A stretch of DNA of 64,000 nt from Caballeronia zhejiangensis (GTDB taxonomy: Bacteria > Pseudomonadota > Gammaproteobacteria > Burkholderiales > Burkholderiaceae). Of the stretch, positions 44,001 to 52,588 are shown piece by piece. The position numbers were made by a program, and so were the translations under genes. Position 1 is the stretch's first letter. Each line of letters starts with the position of its first letter. The stretch is taken from positions 1 to 64,000 of the forward strand of contig NZ_JFHD01000015.1 in assembly GCF_000698575.1 (NCBI RefSeq). Reading direction: 5' to 3'. The notes below the pieces were generated by a model. The model was not told the origin of the DNA, ran no database searches, and worked only from the letters and a program-made list of their open reading frames with translations.

Positions 44001-46009
44001 TACATTGCCTCCAGTTCGAGTTCGCGAGCCGAGCCGGCCTTCGCAGGCGTCTTCGGCGGACGATTGCGCTCTTCGGTCGACTTCACGGTCGCGGCCGGGA
44101 TGATGAAGCCGGCGTTATCGCGGAAGCTGTAACCGATAGCCGTCGCGAAGATGCCGACCATGCTTGCAGCCGCGAGCCACCAGATGTGCCAGATAGCCGC
44201 GAAACCGAAGGCCAGCGCGAACAGGCCGATGACCAGACCCGCGCTCGTATTCGACGGCATGTGGATGTCGCGGTACGGACGCGTATCGATGCGGCCGTGT
44301 TCCTTGGCATCGGCGAAGTCGTCGAGTTCGCGCACAGCGGGAATATTCGCGAAGTTATAGACCGGCGGCGGCGAGCTGATGGACCACTCGAGCGTGCGCG
44401 CACCCCACGGATCGCCGGTGACATCGCGATACGCAGGCTGATTGCGGCGGATGATACTGACCACGATCTGCGCGACCTGGAACACGACACCCAGCGCGAT
44501 GATGCCCACGCCCACGGCAGCGGCGATGAAGAACGGCTGCCACGACGGGTCGTCGTAGTGATTCAGGCGGCGCGTCGCACCCATGAAGCCGAGGATGTAG
44601 ATCGGCACGAACGCGACGAAGAAGCCGACGAACCAGCACACGAACGCACTCTTGCCGAGCTTTTCGTCGAGCTTGAAGCCGAACACCTTCGGCCACCAGT
44701 ACGAAATGCCGGCGAAGTAACCGAACACCACGCCGCCGATGATCGCGTTATGGAAGTGCGCGATCAGGAACAGGCTGTTGTGAAGCACGAAGTCCGCGCC
44801 GGGAATCGCGAGCATCACGCCCGTCATGCCGCCTAGCGTGAAGGTGATGACGAAGCCGATGGTCCAGAGGATTTGCGAAGTCATCTGCACGCGGCCTCGG
44901 TACATCGTGAAGAGCCAGTTGAAGATCTTCACGCCGGTCGGGATGGAAATGACCATCGTCATAATGCCGAAGAAGGCATTGACGTTAGCGCCCGAGCCCA
45001 TCGTGAAGAAGTGGTGCAGCCACACGAGGAACGACAGCACCATGATGCAGCACGTGGCCCAGACCATCGTCTTGTAGCCGAACAACGGCTTCTTCGAGAA
45101 CGTCGCGACCACTTCCGAGTAAATGCCGAAGGCGGGCAGAACCAGGATGTAGACCTCAGGATGACCCCAGGCCCAGATCAGGTTCAGGTAGACCATCGGG
45201 TTGCCGCCGCCGTCGTTCGTGAAGAAGTGCATGCCGAGGTAACGGTCCAGCGCCAGCAGCGCGAGCGCGACGGTCAGGATCGGGAACGTCGCCATGATCA
45301 GCACGTTCGAGCAGAACGCCGTCCACGTGAAGACCGGCATCTTCATCCACCTCATGCCGGGCGCGCGCATCTTCACGATCGTCACGAAGAAGTTCACGGC
45401 GGTGAGCAGCGTGCCGACGCCGGACAACTGCAACGCCCAGATGTAGTAGTCGACCCCGACGCCCGGATTGAACTGCGTCTCGGAGAGCGGCGGATACGCG
45501 AGCCAGCCCGTCGTCGAGAACTCGCCGATGAACAGCGACAGGTTGATCAGAATGGCGGCGACGGCCGTCATCCAGAACGACAGCGAGTTGATGAACGGGA
45601 ACGCCACGTCACGCGCGCCGATCTGCAAGGGCACGACGAGGTTGAAGAACGCGACCAGCAGCGCCATGGCCATGAAGAAGATCATGATCGTGCCGTGGGC
45701 CGTGAAGATCTGGTCGAAGTGATGCGGCGGCAGATAGCCAGGCCCATCGAGCGCGATGGCCTGTTGCACGCGCATCATGACGGCGTCGGCGAAGCCGCGC
45801 ACGAGCATCAGCCCGGCGACGACCAGATACATGACGCCGATGCGCTTGTGATCGACCGAAGTCAGATACTCGCGCCAGAGCCAGCCCCATTTGCCGAGTT
45901 TAGTGATAAGGCCGACCGTACCGAGCGCGAGGACCGCCATGAAGACGGTCGCCCCCATGATGATTGGCTCGTGGTACGGGATCGCCTCAAGCGTTAGTTT
46001 GCCGAACAT
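44000..46009 (-). CDS. cyoB: Cytochrome bo3 ubiquinol oxidase subunit I
   Basis: A 669-residue heme-copper oxidase core. The heme and CuB histidines are in [16 protein letters not shown] (with the cross-linked Tyr), VWLHHFF and IAHFHNAI. Quinol-site residues of bo3 appear as RGFADA and PHHFDQ, which separate it from cytochrome c oxidases. It reduces oxygen to water and pumps protons across the inner membrane. Three bases separate it from cyoA. Confidence 0.95.
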   Translation of the reverse strand: MFGKLTLEAIPYHEPIIMGATVFMAVLALGTVGLITKLGKWGWLWREYLTSVDHKRIGVMYLVVAGLMLVRGFADAVMMRVQQAIALDGPGYLPPHHFDQIFTAHGTIMIFFMAMALLVAFFNLVVPLQIGARDVAFPFINSLSFWMTAVAAILINLSLFIGEFSTTGWLAYPPLSETQFNPGVGVDYYIWALQLSGVGTLLTAVNFFVTIVKMRAPGMRWMKMPVFTWTAFCSNVLIMATFPILTVALALLALDRYLGMHFFTNDGGGNPMVYLNLIWAWGHPEVYILVLPAFGIYSEVVATFSKKPLFGYKTMVWATCCIMVLSFLVWLHHFFTMGSGANVNAFFGIMTMVISIPTGVKIFNWLFTMYRGRVQMTSQILWTIGFVITFTLGGMTGVMLAIPGADFVLHNSLFLIAHFHNAIIGGVVFGYFAGISYWWPKVFGFKLDEKLGKSAFVCWFVGFFVAFVPIYILGFMGATRRLNHYDDPSWQPFFIAAAVGVGIIALGVVFQVAQIVVSIIRRNQPAYRDVTGDPWGARTLEWSISSPPPVYNFANIPAVRELDDFADAKEHGRIDTRPYRDIHMPSNTSAGLVIGLFALAFGFAAIWHIWWLAAASMVGIFATAIGYSFRDNAGFIIPAATVKSTEERNRPPKTPAKAGSARELELEAM

Positions 46010-46012
46010 GGC

Positions 46013-46897
46013 TTACCCCTTGGTTACACAATTTGCGCCTACGACCGAGTTGCCGTAGTTGTACTTCGCGACGATGTTGTTGAAGAGCTTCGGATCGACG
46101 GTCGAGAAGTAGCGCACCGCGACCTTTTCGCTCGGACGCGCGACGCCGGCGTAGACGTCCATGCTCAGATTCTCGGGCGCGTTCTTGACCTGCTTCAGCC
46201 ACGCGTCGAAGTCTTCGTTGGACATGGCCAGTGCACGGAACTTCATGTCGGAGAAGCCCTTGCCGCTGTAGTTCGCCGAGATGCCTGCGTAGTCGCCTGC
46301 GTGATCGGCCATCAGGTGCAGCTTCGTCTGCATGCCCGCCATCGCGTAGATCTGGCTGCCGAGTTGCGGGATGAAGAACGAATTCATCACCGAATCGGAC
46401 GTGATGCGGAAGTTCACCGGCGTGCCGACCGGGAACGCGAGCTGGTTCACCGACGCGACGCCAAGATCCGGATAGATGAACAGCCACTTCCAGTCGAGCG
46501 CCACGACTTCGACGTTGATCGGCTTGACTTCGGATTGCAGCGGCTTGTACGGATCGAGCTCGTGCGTGGTTTTCCACGTGAGGATGCCGAGGTACAGGAT
46601 GATGGCTGCGGGAATCGCCCAGACCACGACTTCGATGGCCGTGGAATGCGCCCATTTCGGCGCATACGTGGCCTTCGTGTTGGACGCGCGATAGCGCCAT
46701 GCGATGAACAGGGTGAGCAGGATCACCGGGACTACGACGAGAAGCATGGCGTAAGTCGCGGTGGCGATCAGCGACGATTCCGCTGCGCCAATCACGCCTT
46801 TCGAGTCCAACACCTCCAGCTTGCATCCCGAAAGACAAAGACTGGCTATCAACCCCGATAACAATGGCACTGCTAAACGTTGGGTATTTTCATTCAT
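46013..46897 (-). CDS. cyoA: Cytochrome bo3 ubiquinol oxidase subunit II
   Basis: A 294-residue lipoprotein with lipobox LSGC (Cys25), two membrane segments and a cupredoxin-like periplasmic domain. It lacks the CuA cysteines and histidines of cytochrome c oxidases, as expected for a quinol oxidase. SVMNSFFIPQLGSQIYAM is a CyoA landmark. First gene of cyoABCD. An FNR/ANR-like half-match lies about 120 bases upstream. Confidence 0.94.
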   Translation of the reverse strand: MNENTQRLAVPLLSGLIASLCLSGCKLEVLDSKGVIGAAESSLIATATYAMLLVVVPVILLTLFIAWRYRASNTKATYAPKWAHSTAIEVVVWAIPAAIILYLGILTWKTTHELDPYKPLQSEVKPINVEVVALDWKWLFIYPDLGVASVNQLAFPVGTPVNFRITSDSVMNSFFIPQLGSQIYAMAGMQTKLHLMADHAGDYAGISANYSGKGFSDMKFRALAMSNEDFDAWLKQVKNAPENLSMDVYAGVARPSEKVAVRYFSTVDPKLFNNIVAKYNYGNSVVGANCVTKG

Positions 46898-47263
46898 TGC
46901 ATTCGCTGGTTTCGATGATCGAAGCGTCCCGGGAAGAACGCCGTTGCACGGCTTTGCGCCGCGTCAAGATCATGCCACGCGCGATTTTTCGCGATGACGC
47001 GAATGGTTGAAATTTTGTTTCAGATCAAGTTGATGCGACGGAGTGTCGCGCGAAGGCGGAACTTTTTGCCTACTCCGAAAGGAGCAGGCGAGTCTACAAC
47101 GAAGGGATGGAATTGCGAGTGTGATAAAGCGACGTCAAAGCGTGTTCGAGCCGCGCGATGGATCGCCGCGATAACTTCGCCGGGTTCGATCGTCTCACGT
47201 GGTGGAGCCGAGCCGCGTGCCTAGGTGAAGCCACGGCTCAGGAGCCTTCTCCGGTTCTTCTCG
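46898..47263. other. Intergenic region upstream of cyoABCD
   Basis: About 365 bases between the cyoA start and the small lipoprotein stop, both on the minus strand. It should hold the cyo promoter. Apart from the FNR-like site at 47015-47028 and an AT-rich patch around 47000-47030, I see no RNA gene, repeat or credible reading frame. Confidence 0.5.
47015..47028 (-). promoter_or_regulatory. FNR/ANR-like site upstream of cyo
   Basis: On the minus strand it reads TTGAT-CTGA-AACAA, one mismatch from the FNR consensus TTGAT-N4-ATCAA. It lies about 120 bases before cyoA. FNR or ANR represses cyo under low oxygen in several proteobacteria. A one-mismatch site can arise by chance in this AT-rich patch. 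Confidence 0.4.
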
Positions 47264-47488
47264 CTAAAGCCCGGCGAGAGGCCGGGATTCCCGAATGGCA
47301 TTCGATCGCTCGATTTCATCGCGCCGTCGCTGGCTCGCATCGGCAACGGCTTCGCGGTTCGAAGCGCTCCATGCGGACATGGTCGCCTGCATCACGTCGA
47401 TCGGACTCCCCTTGGTGTCCATCGCAGCCAGGACGCAACCCAGAAGGTAGGTCAGCACGAACAGGAAGATGCAGGACCGGCGCGTCAT
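47264..47488 (-). CDS. Small putative lipoprotein
   Basis: A 74-residue product starting MTRRSCIFLFVLTYLLGC, a short signal peptide with a lipobox-like LLGC at Cys18. The mature part is polar and helical (QATMSAWSASNREAVADASQ). No clear ribosome site. It lies about 100 bases downstream of an RlpA-type lipoprotein on the same strand and may belong to that unit. Function unknown; the frame could be fortuitous. Confidence 0.4.
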   Translation of the reverse strand: MTRRSCIFLFVLTYLLGCVLAAMDTKGSPIDVMQATMSAWSASNREAVADASQRRRDEIERSNAIRESRPLAGL

Positions 47489-47592
47489 GAGTTGCGGTGC
47501 ATAGGCGGCAGTGGCAGGAGCATTGCCTTGGTGAGCGGGAGGCGGGGGGACGCTGCCCGCTTGTGTGAGAGTCGAGACATGGGAGCGGCAGT

Positions 47593-48126
47593 CTACGACG
47601 GAGTATGGAAAACAGAATCGGTCGATAATTCGACTTGGGCCGAACCACGCCTGACAATGCCCAGCGCAGCGGCTGCCCCGTATGACAGATCAATGATTCT
47701 GTTGCGTGAAACCGGACCGCGATCGTTGATTCGGACGAGGACGGACGGGCTCCCTCCCGGAAGCGTGACGCGGATCCACGATCCGAGCGGTAGCGTGCGA
47801 TGTGCCGCTGTCATGGCATACATGTCGAAGCGCTCGCCGCTGGCGGTGCGTCGACCGTGAAACGTTCGCCCGTACCAGGATGCAATCCCGGCTTGATGGT
47901 ACGCGCGCGCGGTCGGTGTCTCGTCCGGCCGGTCGGATGAAGTGATTTCGGTCGAAACGGAATCGTCGTTTGCGGATTGAACCGGAAGGCTCGACGCGCT
48001 CGCCGGTTGGTTTGTCGAAGCGCCCTCATTGCCTTGCTCCGACAGAGAGGCTGCACATCCGGCGATCAACAGGATGCAGGCGAAGGCGCTGAGGATGCGC
48101 GGCTGAAGCATGTTCATTCGGTGCAT
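47593..48126 (-). CDS. rlpA: RlpA-family septal ring lipoprotein
   Basis: A 177-residue lipoprotein with lipobox IAGC near residue 24, a Ser/Asn/Thr-rich linker, then the RlpA double-psi beta-barrel: GIASWYGRTFHGRRTASGE, FDMYAMTAAHRTLPLGSWIRV, INDRGP and IIDLSYGAAAALGI. The catalytic-type residues of the domain, including the Asp of NDRGP and the His of TAAHRTLP, are present. There is no SPOR domain, unlike many RlpA proteins. Family members trim denuded glycan strands at the division septum. The start among three nearby ATGs is uncertain. Confidence 0.82.
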   Translation of the reverse strand: MHRMNMLQPRILSAFACILLIAGCAASLSEQGNEGASTNQPASASSLPVQSANDDSVSTEITSSDRPDETPTARAYHQAGIASWYGRTFHGRRTASGERFDMYAMTAAHRTLPLGSWIRVTLPGGSPSVLVRINDRGPVSRNRIIDLSYGAAAALGIVRRGSAQVELSTDSVFHTPS

Positions 48127-48171
48127 ATCGCTTTGTTCGAGAGCAAGTAACCTGACCTGACGTTCGACGGA

Positions 48172-48909
48172 TCACGAAGCGCAGTCGGAAAGGTAGGGCA
48201 GGGGATCGACTGGCTGACGATCCCGTCTCACCTCGAAAAGCAGCGATGGCTGACCATTCGTTTGAGCGCCCATCGTCGCGATGGCTTGCCCCTTCGTTAC
48301 GTCGGCCCCTTCCTTGGTCAGAACGTTTTGGATATGGCCATAGGCAGTCAGGTAGCGACTGTCATGTTTCAGTATTACGAGGCTGCCGTAGCCCGCGATC
48401 TCGTTACCCGCATACACCACGCGTCCTCCTTTCGCCGCACGGATCGTGTCTCCCGCTGCGCCACCGATGACAACGCCCCGGACCCCGTCCACGCCGAAGC
48501 GCTTCAGGATTGGGCCCTTTATCGGCCAGGACAAGGAATCGGATCGGCAGCGTGTTGCGTTCACAGTCCGCTGCGTGGAATCGTCCGAGCCGGCAACCGA
48601 TGCCGATGGCGGACCGACCCGCAGCAGTTGGCCGTTCGTCAGTGGAGTGCTGGCGGAAAGCCCGTTCCAGGCGGCAATCGCGTTCGGGTCGCGACCGTAG
48701 GCGGCTGCGATCGAAGCGAGGGTGTCCGCGCCTGTGACGCGGTAGAAGCCGGCAGGTGCCGCCGGGGCAGCGGCAGCGTCGGTTTGCGAAGCTGGCTTGG
48801 TCGCGGTCTGCTCGAGCGTTCGACTGGCGCATCCGCCAAGAACGAAGCTGAAGACGACGGCAAGACATGCTGCGCACGACAGGCGGCGCGATTGGACAGA
48901 GCTAATCAT
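48172..48909 (-). CDS. LysM-LytM (NlpD-like) amidase-activator lipoprotein
   Basis: A 245-residue lipoprotein; ATG at 48909, lipobox LGGC at Cys26, a LysM domain (YRVTGADTLASIAAAYGRD, about 53-98) and a C-terminal M23/LytM domain. The LytM part matches NlpD (GGRVVYAGNEIAGYGSLVIL, YLTAYGHIQNVLTKEGADV) but lacks the zinc ligands: the HxxxD position reads GGAAGD and the HxH position reads LLFEVRR. It is therefore a degenerate factor that activates amidases rather than an endopeptidase. It lies 45 bases ahead of rlpA. Confidence 0.85.
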   Translation of the reverse strand: MISSVQSRRLSCAACLAVVFSFVLGGCASRTLEQTATKPASQTDAAAAPAAPAGFYRVTGADTLASIAAAYGRDPNAIAAWNGLSASTPLTNGQLLRVGPPSASVAGSDDSTQRTVNATRCRSDSLSWPIKGPILKRFGVDGVRGVVIGGAAGDTIRAAKGGRVVYAGNEIAGYGSLVILKHDSRYLTAYGHIQNVLTKEGADVTKGQAIATMGAQTNGQPSLLFEVRRDRQPVDPLPYLSDCAS

Positions 48910-49199
48910 TTGGACTTCTTTGAGCTTCGGTGCCGGCAAAAAGGCGAAGTGGCGCACTTTTGCCATGCCGCGCTTGTGGTGTTGATCGGAGTGTTTGGCG
49001 GATGCGACGCCGGCAAAAGCCAGCGGCGGCGGAACAGCGAGTTCGAATCTGCTGAATATCGCTCTATCTCAAATTGCACGAGGCGAAGCGGCAATTCGTC
49101 ATTGCGGATAACGGTGTTTTGCGTCCGGCGTTGACCGTTACACCGTCGGTTGACACTCTTTGACGATGCGGTGGTTAAAAAAAGGCGCGCTCGCCGGGC
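48910..49199. other. Intergenic region without clear genes
   Basis: The stretch between the divergent LytM-type gene and the ABC ATPase pseudogene. Reading frames here are shadows or debris. It should contain the promoter of the LysM-LytM/rlpA unit. No repeat or RNA gene is visible. Confidence 0.4.
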
Positions 49200-49606
49200 G
49201 CCACGCTTGGAACTGACATTCGACGCGATGAAAGCAGCCATATCGCGTTCCACGCGGCTCGGCCCGAGCGGTTGCGGCAAGACGACGCTGCGCTCCATTG
49301 CCGGGCTGGAACGTCCGGTCGGCGGATCGATTTCGGTGAACGGCGTGACCGTTTTCTCGGCGCGCGACGAGACCTTCGTACCGCCGAATCGCCGCAAGTC
49401 CGGCATGGTGTTCGAACCGCTCTCGAACCTCGACGCAAAGCTACGCGACAGGATGCGTTTCGAGCTTCGGCACGACCGATTTCATGATCGGCGGAGAGAT
49501 CGTGCTCGCGCGTGTGCATCCATCGCACAAAACGCCGGTCCGGGAGACCATCCATTTTTCGATCGATCCGGCGAGTTGCATCGCGCTGGCATCGCAGAAC
49601 GCGTGA
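49200..49606 (+). pseudogene. Remnant of an ABC transporter ATPase (FbpC/PotA type)
   Basis: A Walker A loop GPSGCGKTTL followed by RSIAGLERPVGGSISVNG and FVPPNRRKSGMVF is clear ABC ATPase sequence, but the frame then jumps to EPLSNLDAKLRDRMRFELR, so the Q-loop, signature and Walker B are deleted. A frameshift follows; the C-terminal domain continues in another frame as GEIVLARVHPSHKTPVRET and stops at 49606. The region before Walker A is also damaged. It is the decayed end of an uptake operon whose other genes are absent. Confidence 0.8.
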
Positions 49607-49706
49607 CGCGACAGGCACTACTCCGTCCGGACTACGCCGCATGAGCTAGCGGCACAGCGCCGCCGCATCCGCACGGCGGATAGGCGTCTCGCGCGACGCA
49701 CCTTAC

Positions 49707-49734
49707 CCTTGTCGGGAAAGTTACAACGACAAGG
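49707..49734 (+). promoter_or_regulatory. Inverted repeat in narK1 leader
   Basis: CCTTGTCG (49707-49714) and CGACAAGG (49727-49734) form a perfect 8-base inverted repeat around 12 bases, ending 8 bases before the narK1 ATG and overlapping the start of its ribosome site (GGAAAGGA). It could be a repressor/activator operator or an RNA hairpin limiting translation. Confidence 0.55.
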
Positions 49735-49742
49735 AAAGGACG

Positions 49743-50993
49743 ATGAGCGTCGTCGACTCAACCCTCGCTACAAAAGCATCGACCGACACGCGCGCCTGGC
49801 GCGTGCTCGGCGCAAGCACCTTCGCATTCACGATCTGCTTCGCCATCTGGATGGTCTTCGCCATTCTCGGCATCCCTCTCAAAAAGCAGCTTCATCTCAC
49901 CGATACCGAGTTCGGCCTCATCGCCGCGACGCCGGTGCTCACGGGTTCGTTGCTGCGCGTGCCGCTCGGCATCTGGACCGACCGTTTCGGCGGCCGTATC
50001 GTCTTTTTCTGCACGATGGCAGTCACTATCGCGCCAATCTGGCTGATCGGCTATGCCACGGAACTGTGGCAATTCCTCGTGCTCGGCTTGTTCGTCGGCG
50101 TCGCGGGCGCGTCGTTTTCAGTCGGCACGCCGTATGTCGCGCGCTGGTTCCCGAAGTCGCGTCAAGGCCTCGCGATGGGCATCTTCGGCGCGGGCAATTC
50201 GGGTGCGGCGCTGACCAAGTTCGTCGCGCCCGTGCTGATTCTCGCGGCGGGCACATGGACGATCGTGCCGAAGGTCTATTCCGTCGCGATGCTCTTCACC
50301 GCGATCGTCTTCTGGTTCGTGTCGGCATCCAATCCCGCGCATCGCAGCGCCAGCACGCAGAGTTTCGCCGCGCAGATGACCGTGCTGAAAGACCGGCGCG
50401 TGCTCCGTTACGCGCAGTACTACTCGGTCGTGTTCGGCGGCTACGTCGGCCTCGCATTGTGGATGCCGCAGTACTACGTGAATCAGTACGGCTTCGGCAT
50501 CGAACAGGCCGCGTTTCTCGCCGCTTGCTTCTCGTTGCCGGGCGGCGTGCTGCGCGCGCTCGGCGGCTGGATGTCGGACCGCTTCGGCGCGCATCGCACG
50601 ACCTGGATCGTCATGTGGGTCGCGCTCGCGTGCTTCTTCCTGCTGAGCTATCCGGTGACGGATTTCGTCGTCCACGCGAAAGACGGCCCGCGCACGTTCC
50701 ACATCGAAATGGGACCGGTCGCCTATACGGTGCTCATGTTTGTCGTCGGCGTTGCGATGGCGGTCGGCAAGGCGTCGGTGTTCAAGTTCGTGTCGGACGA
50801 GTTCTCGACGAACATCGGCGCCGTGTCGGGCATCGTCGGCCTCGCCGGCGGACTTGCCGGCTTCCTGTTGCCGATTCTTTTTGGCTTGCTCGTCGACCTC
50901 ACCGGCGTGCGTACCACCTGTTTCATGCTGATGTTCGGCGCGACCGCGGTCAGTCTCATCTGCATGCACTTCACGTTTCAACCCAAGCACTAA
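49743..50993 (+). CDS. narK1: Nitrate transporter NarK1 type
   Basis: A 416-residue MFS protein of the nitrate/nitrite porter family with 12 segments. Landmarks are CFAIWMVFAILGIPLKKQL in segment 1, the nitrate-porter motif GIFGAGNSGAALTKF, and SGIVGLAGGLAGFLLPILFG as the second signature. NarK1-type proteins are thought to be nitrate/proton symporters that start uptake. ATG at 49743 with GGAAAGGA. Followed after 2 bases by narK2, so the two work together as in Paracoccus and Pseudomonas. Confidence 0.93.
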   Translation: MSVVDSTLATKASTDTRAWRVLGASTFAFTICFAIWMVFAILGIPLKKQLHLTDTEFGLIAATPVLTGSLLRVPLGIWTDRFGGRIVFFCTMAVTIAPIWLIGYATELWQFLVLGLFVGVAGASFSVGTPYVARWFPKSRQGLAMGIFGAGNSGAALTKFVAPVLILAAGTWTIVPKVYSVAMLFTAIVFWFVSASNPAHRSASTQSFAAQMTVLKDRRVLRYAQYYSVVFGGYVGLALWMPQYYVNQYGFGIEQAAFLAACFSLPGGVLRALGGWMSDRFGAHRTTWIVMWVALACFFLLSYPVTDFVVHAKDGPRTFHIEMGPVAYTVLMFVVGVAMAVGKASVFKFVSDEFSTNIGAVSGIVGLAGGLAGFLLPILFGLLVDLTGVRTTCFMLMFGATAVSLICMHFTFQPKH

Positions 50994-50995
50994 CC

Positions 50996-52384
50996 ATGTC
51001 TTCACGCTATCTGCTCACTCGCTGGGATCCCGAGAACGCCGCCTTCTGGCGCGCAACGGGCGAATCGGTCGCCCGCCGCAACCTCTGGATCTCGATTCCC
51101 GCGCTCGCGCTGGCGTTCGCCGTGTGGTCGCTATGGAGCGTCGTCGTCGTCAATCTCGATAAGGGTGGTTTTCACTTCACGAAGGACCAGTTGTTCTGGC
51201 TCACCGCGTTGCCTCCGCTTTCTGGCGCGACGCTGCGCATCTTCTACTCGTTTCTCGTGCCGATATTCGGCGGACGCCGCTTTACAGCGTTCTCCACCGC
51301 GAGTCTTCTGATTCCAGCGCTCGGCATGGGCTTGGCGCTGCGCGATCCGTCGACGGGCTATCCGACGCTGCTCGTTCTGGCGTTGCTGTGCGGCCTCGGC
51401 GGCGCGAATTTCAGTTCGTCGATGGCGAACATCAGCTTCTTTTTCCCGAAGGCGAAGAAGGGTTTCGCGACGGGCATGAACGCGGGCATCGGCAATCTGG
51501 GCGTGTCGATCGTTCAGTTCGTGACGCCGCTCGTGATCTCGGCGAGCGTGTTCGGCGCATTCGCGGGCGCAGGCCAGTCCTACGACGTGAACGGCGTCGA
51601 GCACAGCATCTGGCTGCAGAATGCGGGCTTCATCTGGGTGCCGTTCATCGTCATCTCGGCGCTCGCGGCCTGGTTCGGGATGAACGACATCGCCGATGCA
51701 AAAGCCTCGTTCGCCGAACAGGCCGTCATATTCCGGCGCAAGCACAACTGGCTCATGTGCCTGTTGTACATCGGCACGTTCGGTTCGTTCATCGGCTTTT
51801 CGGCGGGCCTCGCGTTGCTGACGAAGGCTGAGTTCCCATCGGTCAATCCCACTGCTTACGCGTTCCTCGGGCCGCTCGCTGGCGCGCTCACGCGGCCGGT
51901 CGGCGGCTGGATCTCGGATCGCCTCGGCGGCGCGCGCGTGACGCTGTGGACCTTCATCGCGATGATCGCGGCGGTGTTCGGCGTGATGGCGTTTCTGCCG
52001 CACGACGGCGCGAGCGGCAACTTCGCCGGCTTCCTCGCGATGTTCATCGCACTGTTCGCGCTGACGGGCATCGGCAACGGCTCGACCTTCCGCATGATCC
52101 CCGTGATCTTCCTGACGCAGAAGCAGCGCGAAGCCGAAGGCGAATCCGACTCGGCGAAAAAGCAGGCGCTGCACGAAGCGGGAAAAGAATCGGCGGCGGT
52201 GCTCGGCTTTGCCGGTGCAATCGGCGCGTACGGCGGCTTCTTCATTCCGCGCAGCTTTGGCACGTCGATGAGCATGACCGGCTCGCCCGACACCGCGCTC
52301 TGGTGCTTCATCGCCTTCTATGCGCTGTGCGCGGCGGTGACGTGGTTCTGCTACGCACGCCGCAATGCGGACATGCCTTGCTGA
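50996..52384 (+). CDS. narK2: Nitrate/nitrite antiporter NarK2 type
   Basis: A 462-residue MFS protein close to E. coli NarK. It starts SSRYLLTRWDPENAAFWRATG, typical of this group, and carries GMNAGIGNLGVSIVQFVTPL and GFAGAIGAYGGFFIPRSFG as the two nitrate signatures. It exchanges nitrate for nitrite, clearing the product of NarG. The ATG at 50996 lies 2 bases after the narK1 stop. Confidence 0.94.
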   Translation: MSSRYLLTRWDPENAAFWRATGESVARRNLWISIPALALAFAVWSLWSVVVVNLDKGGFHFTKDQLFWLTALPPLSGATLRIFYSFLVPIFGGRRFTAFSTASLLIPALGMGLALRDPSTGYPTLLVLALLCGLGGANFSSSMANISFFFPKAKKGFATGMNAGIGNLGVSIVQFVTPLVISASVFGAFAGAGQSYDVNGVEHSIWLQNAGFIWVPFIVISALAAWFGMNDIADAKASFAEQAVIFRRKHNWLMCLLYIGTFGSFIGFSAGLALLTKAEFPSVNPTAYAFLGPLAGALTRPVGGWISDRLGGARVTLWTFIAMIAAVFGVMAFLPHDGASGNFAGFLAMFIALFALTGIGNGSTFRMIPVIFLTQKQREAEGESDSAKKQALHEAGKESAAVLGFAGAIGAYGGFFIPRSFGTSMSMTGSPDTALWCFIAFYALCAAVTWFCYARRNADMPC

Positions 52385-52554
52385 ACCCTCCGGCACGCGG
52401 GGCGCGTAGTCGGGCCTCAAGTTCGTCCGCGTGCGCGGAGATAGACCTAGTCCGAAAGGAGTACGCGCACTAGTCCGTCTGATGCGCGTCGACGCCTCCT
52501 TTCGGGGAATGGGCGCGCGGCGATCGCGTCCCTACACTCGAATCAACGTATTCA

Positions 52555-52573
52555 TGGCGGCGCATGGCCGCCA
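52555..52573 (+). promoter_or_regulatory. Hairpin in the narK2-narG gap
   Basis: TGGCGGC (52555-52561) pairs with GCCGCCA (52567-52573) around 5 bases, ending 15 bases before the narG ATG and just ahead of its GGAG ribosome site. It may be a processing or attenuation structure adjusting narGHJI relative to narK1K2. The other 200 bases show no FNR or NarL site I can defend. Confidence 0.4.
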
Positions 52574-52588
52574 CGCCCGGAGAAACGG

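Noticed and set aside
44873-45997. A 374-codon plus-strand frame opposite cyoB
   Set aside because: Antisense shadow of a certain gene; Arg/Asp/His-rich composition only.
48906-49406. A 166-codon minus-strand frame spanning the gap and ABC pseudogene
   Set aside because: It is the complement of the decayed ATPase and has no independent similarity or start signal.
49608-52588. Exact FNR boxes (TTGAT-N4-ATCAA) or NarL heptamer pairs before narK1 or narG
   Set aside because: None found by eye. Single TAC-type heptamers occur but are too short to count as evidence.
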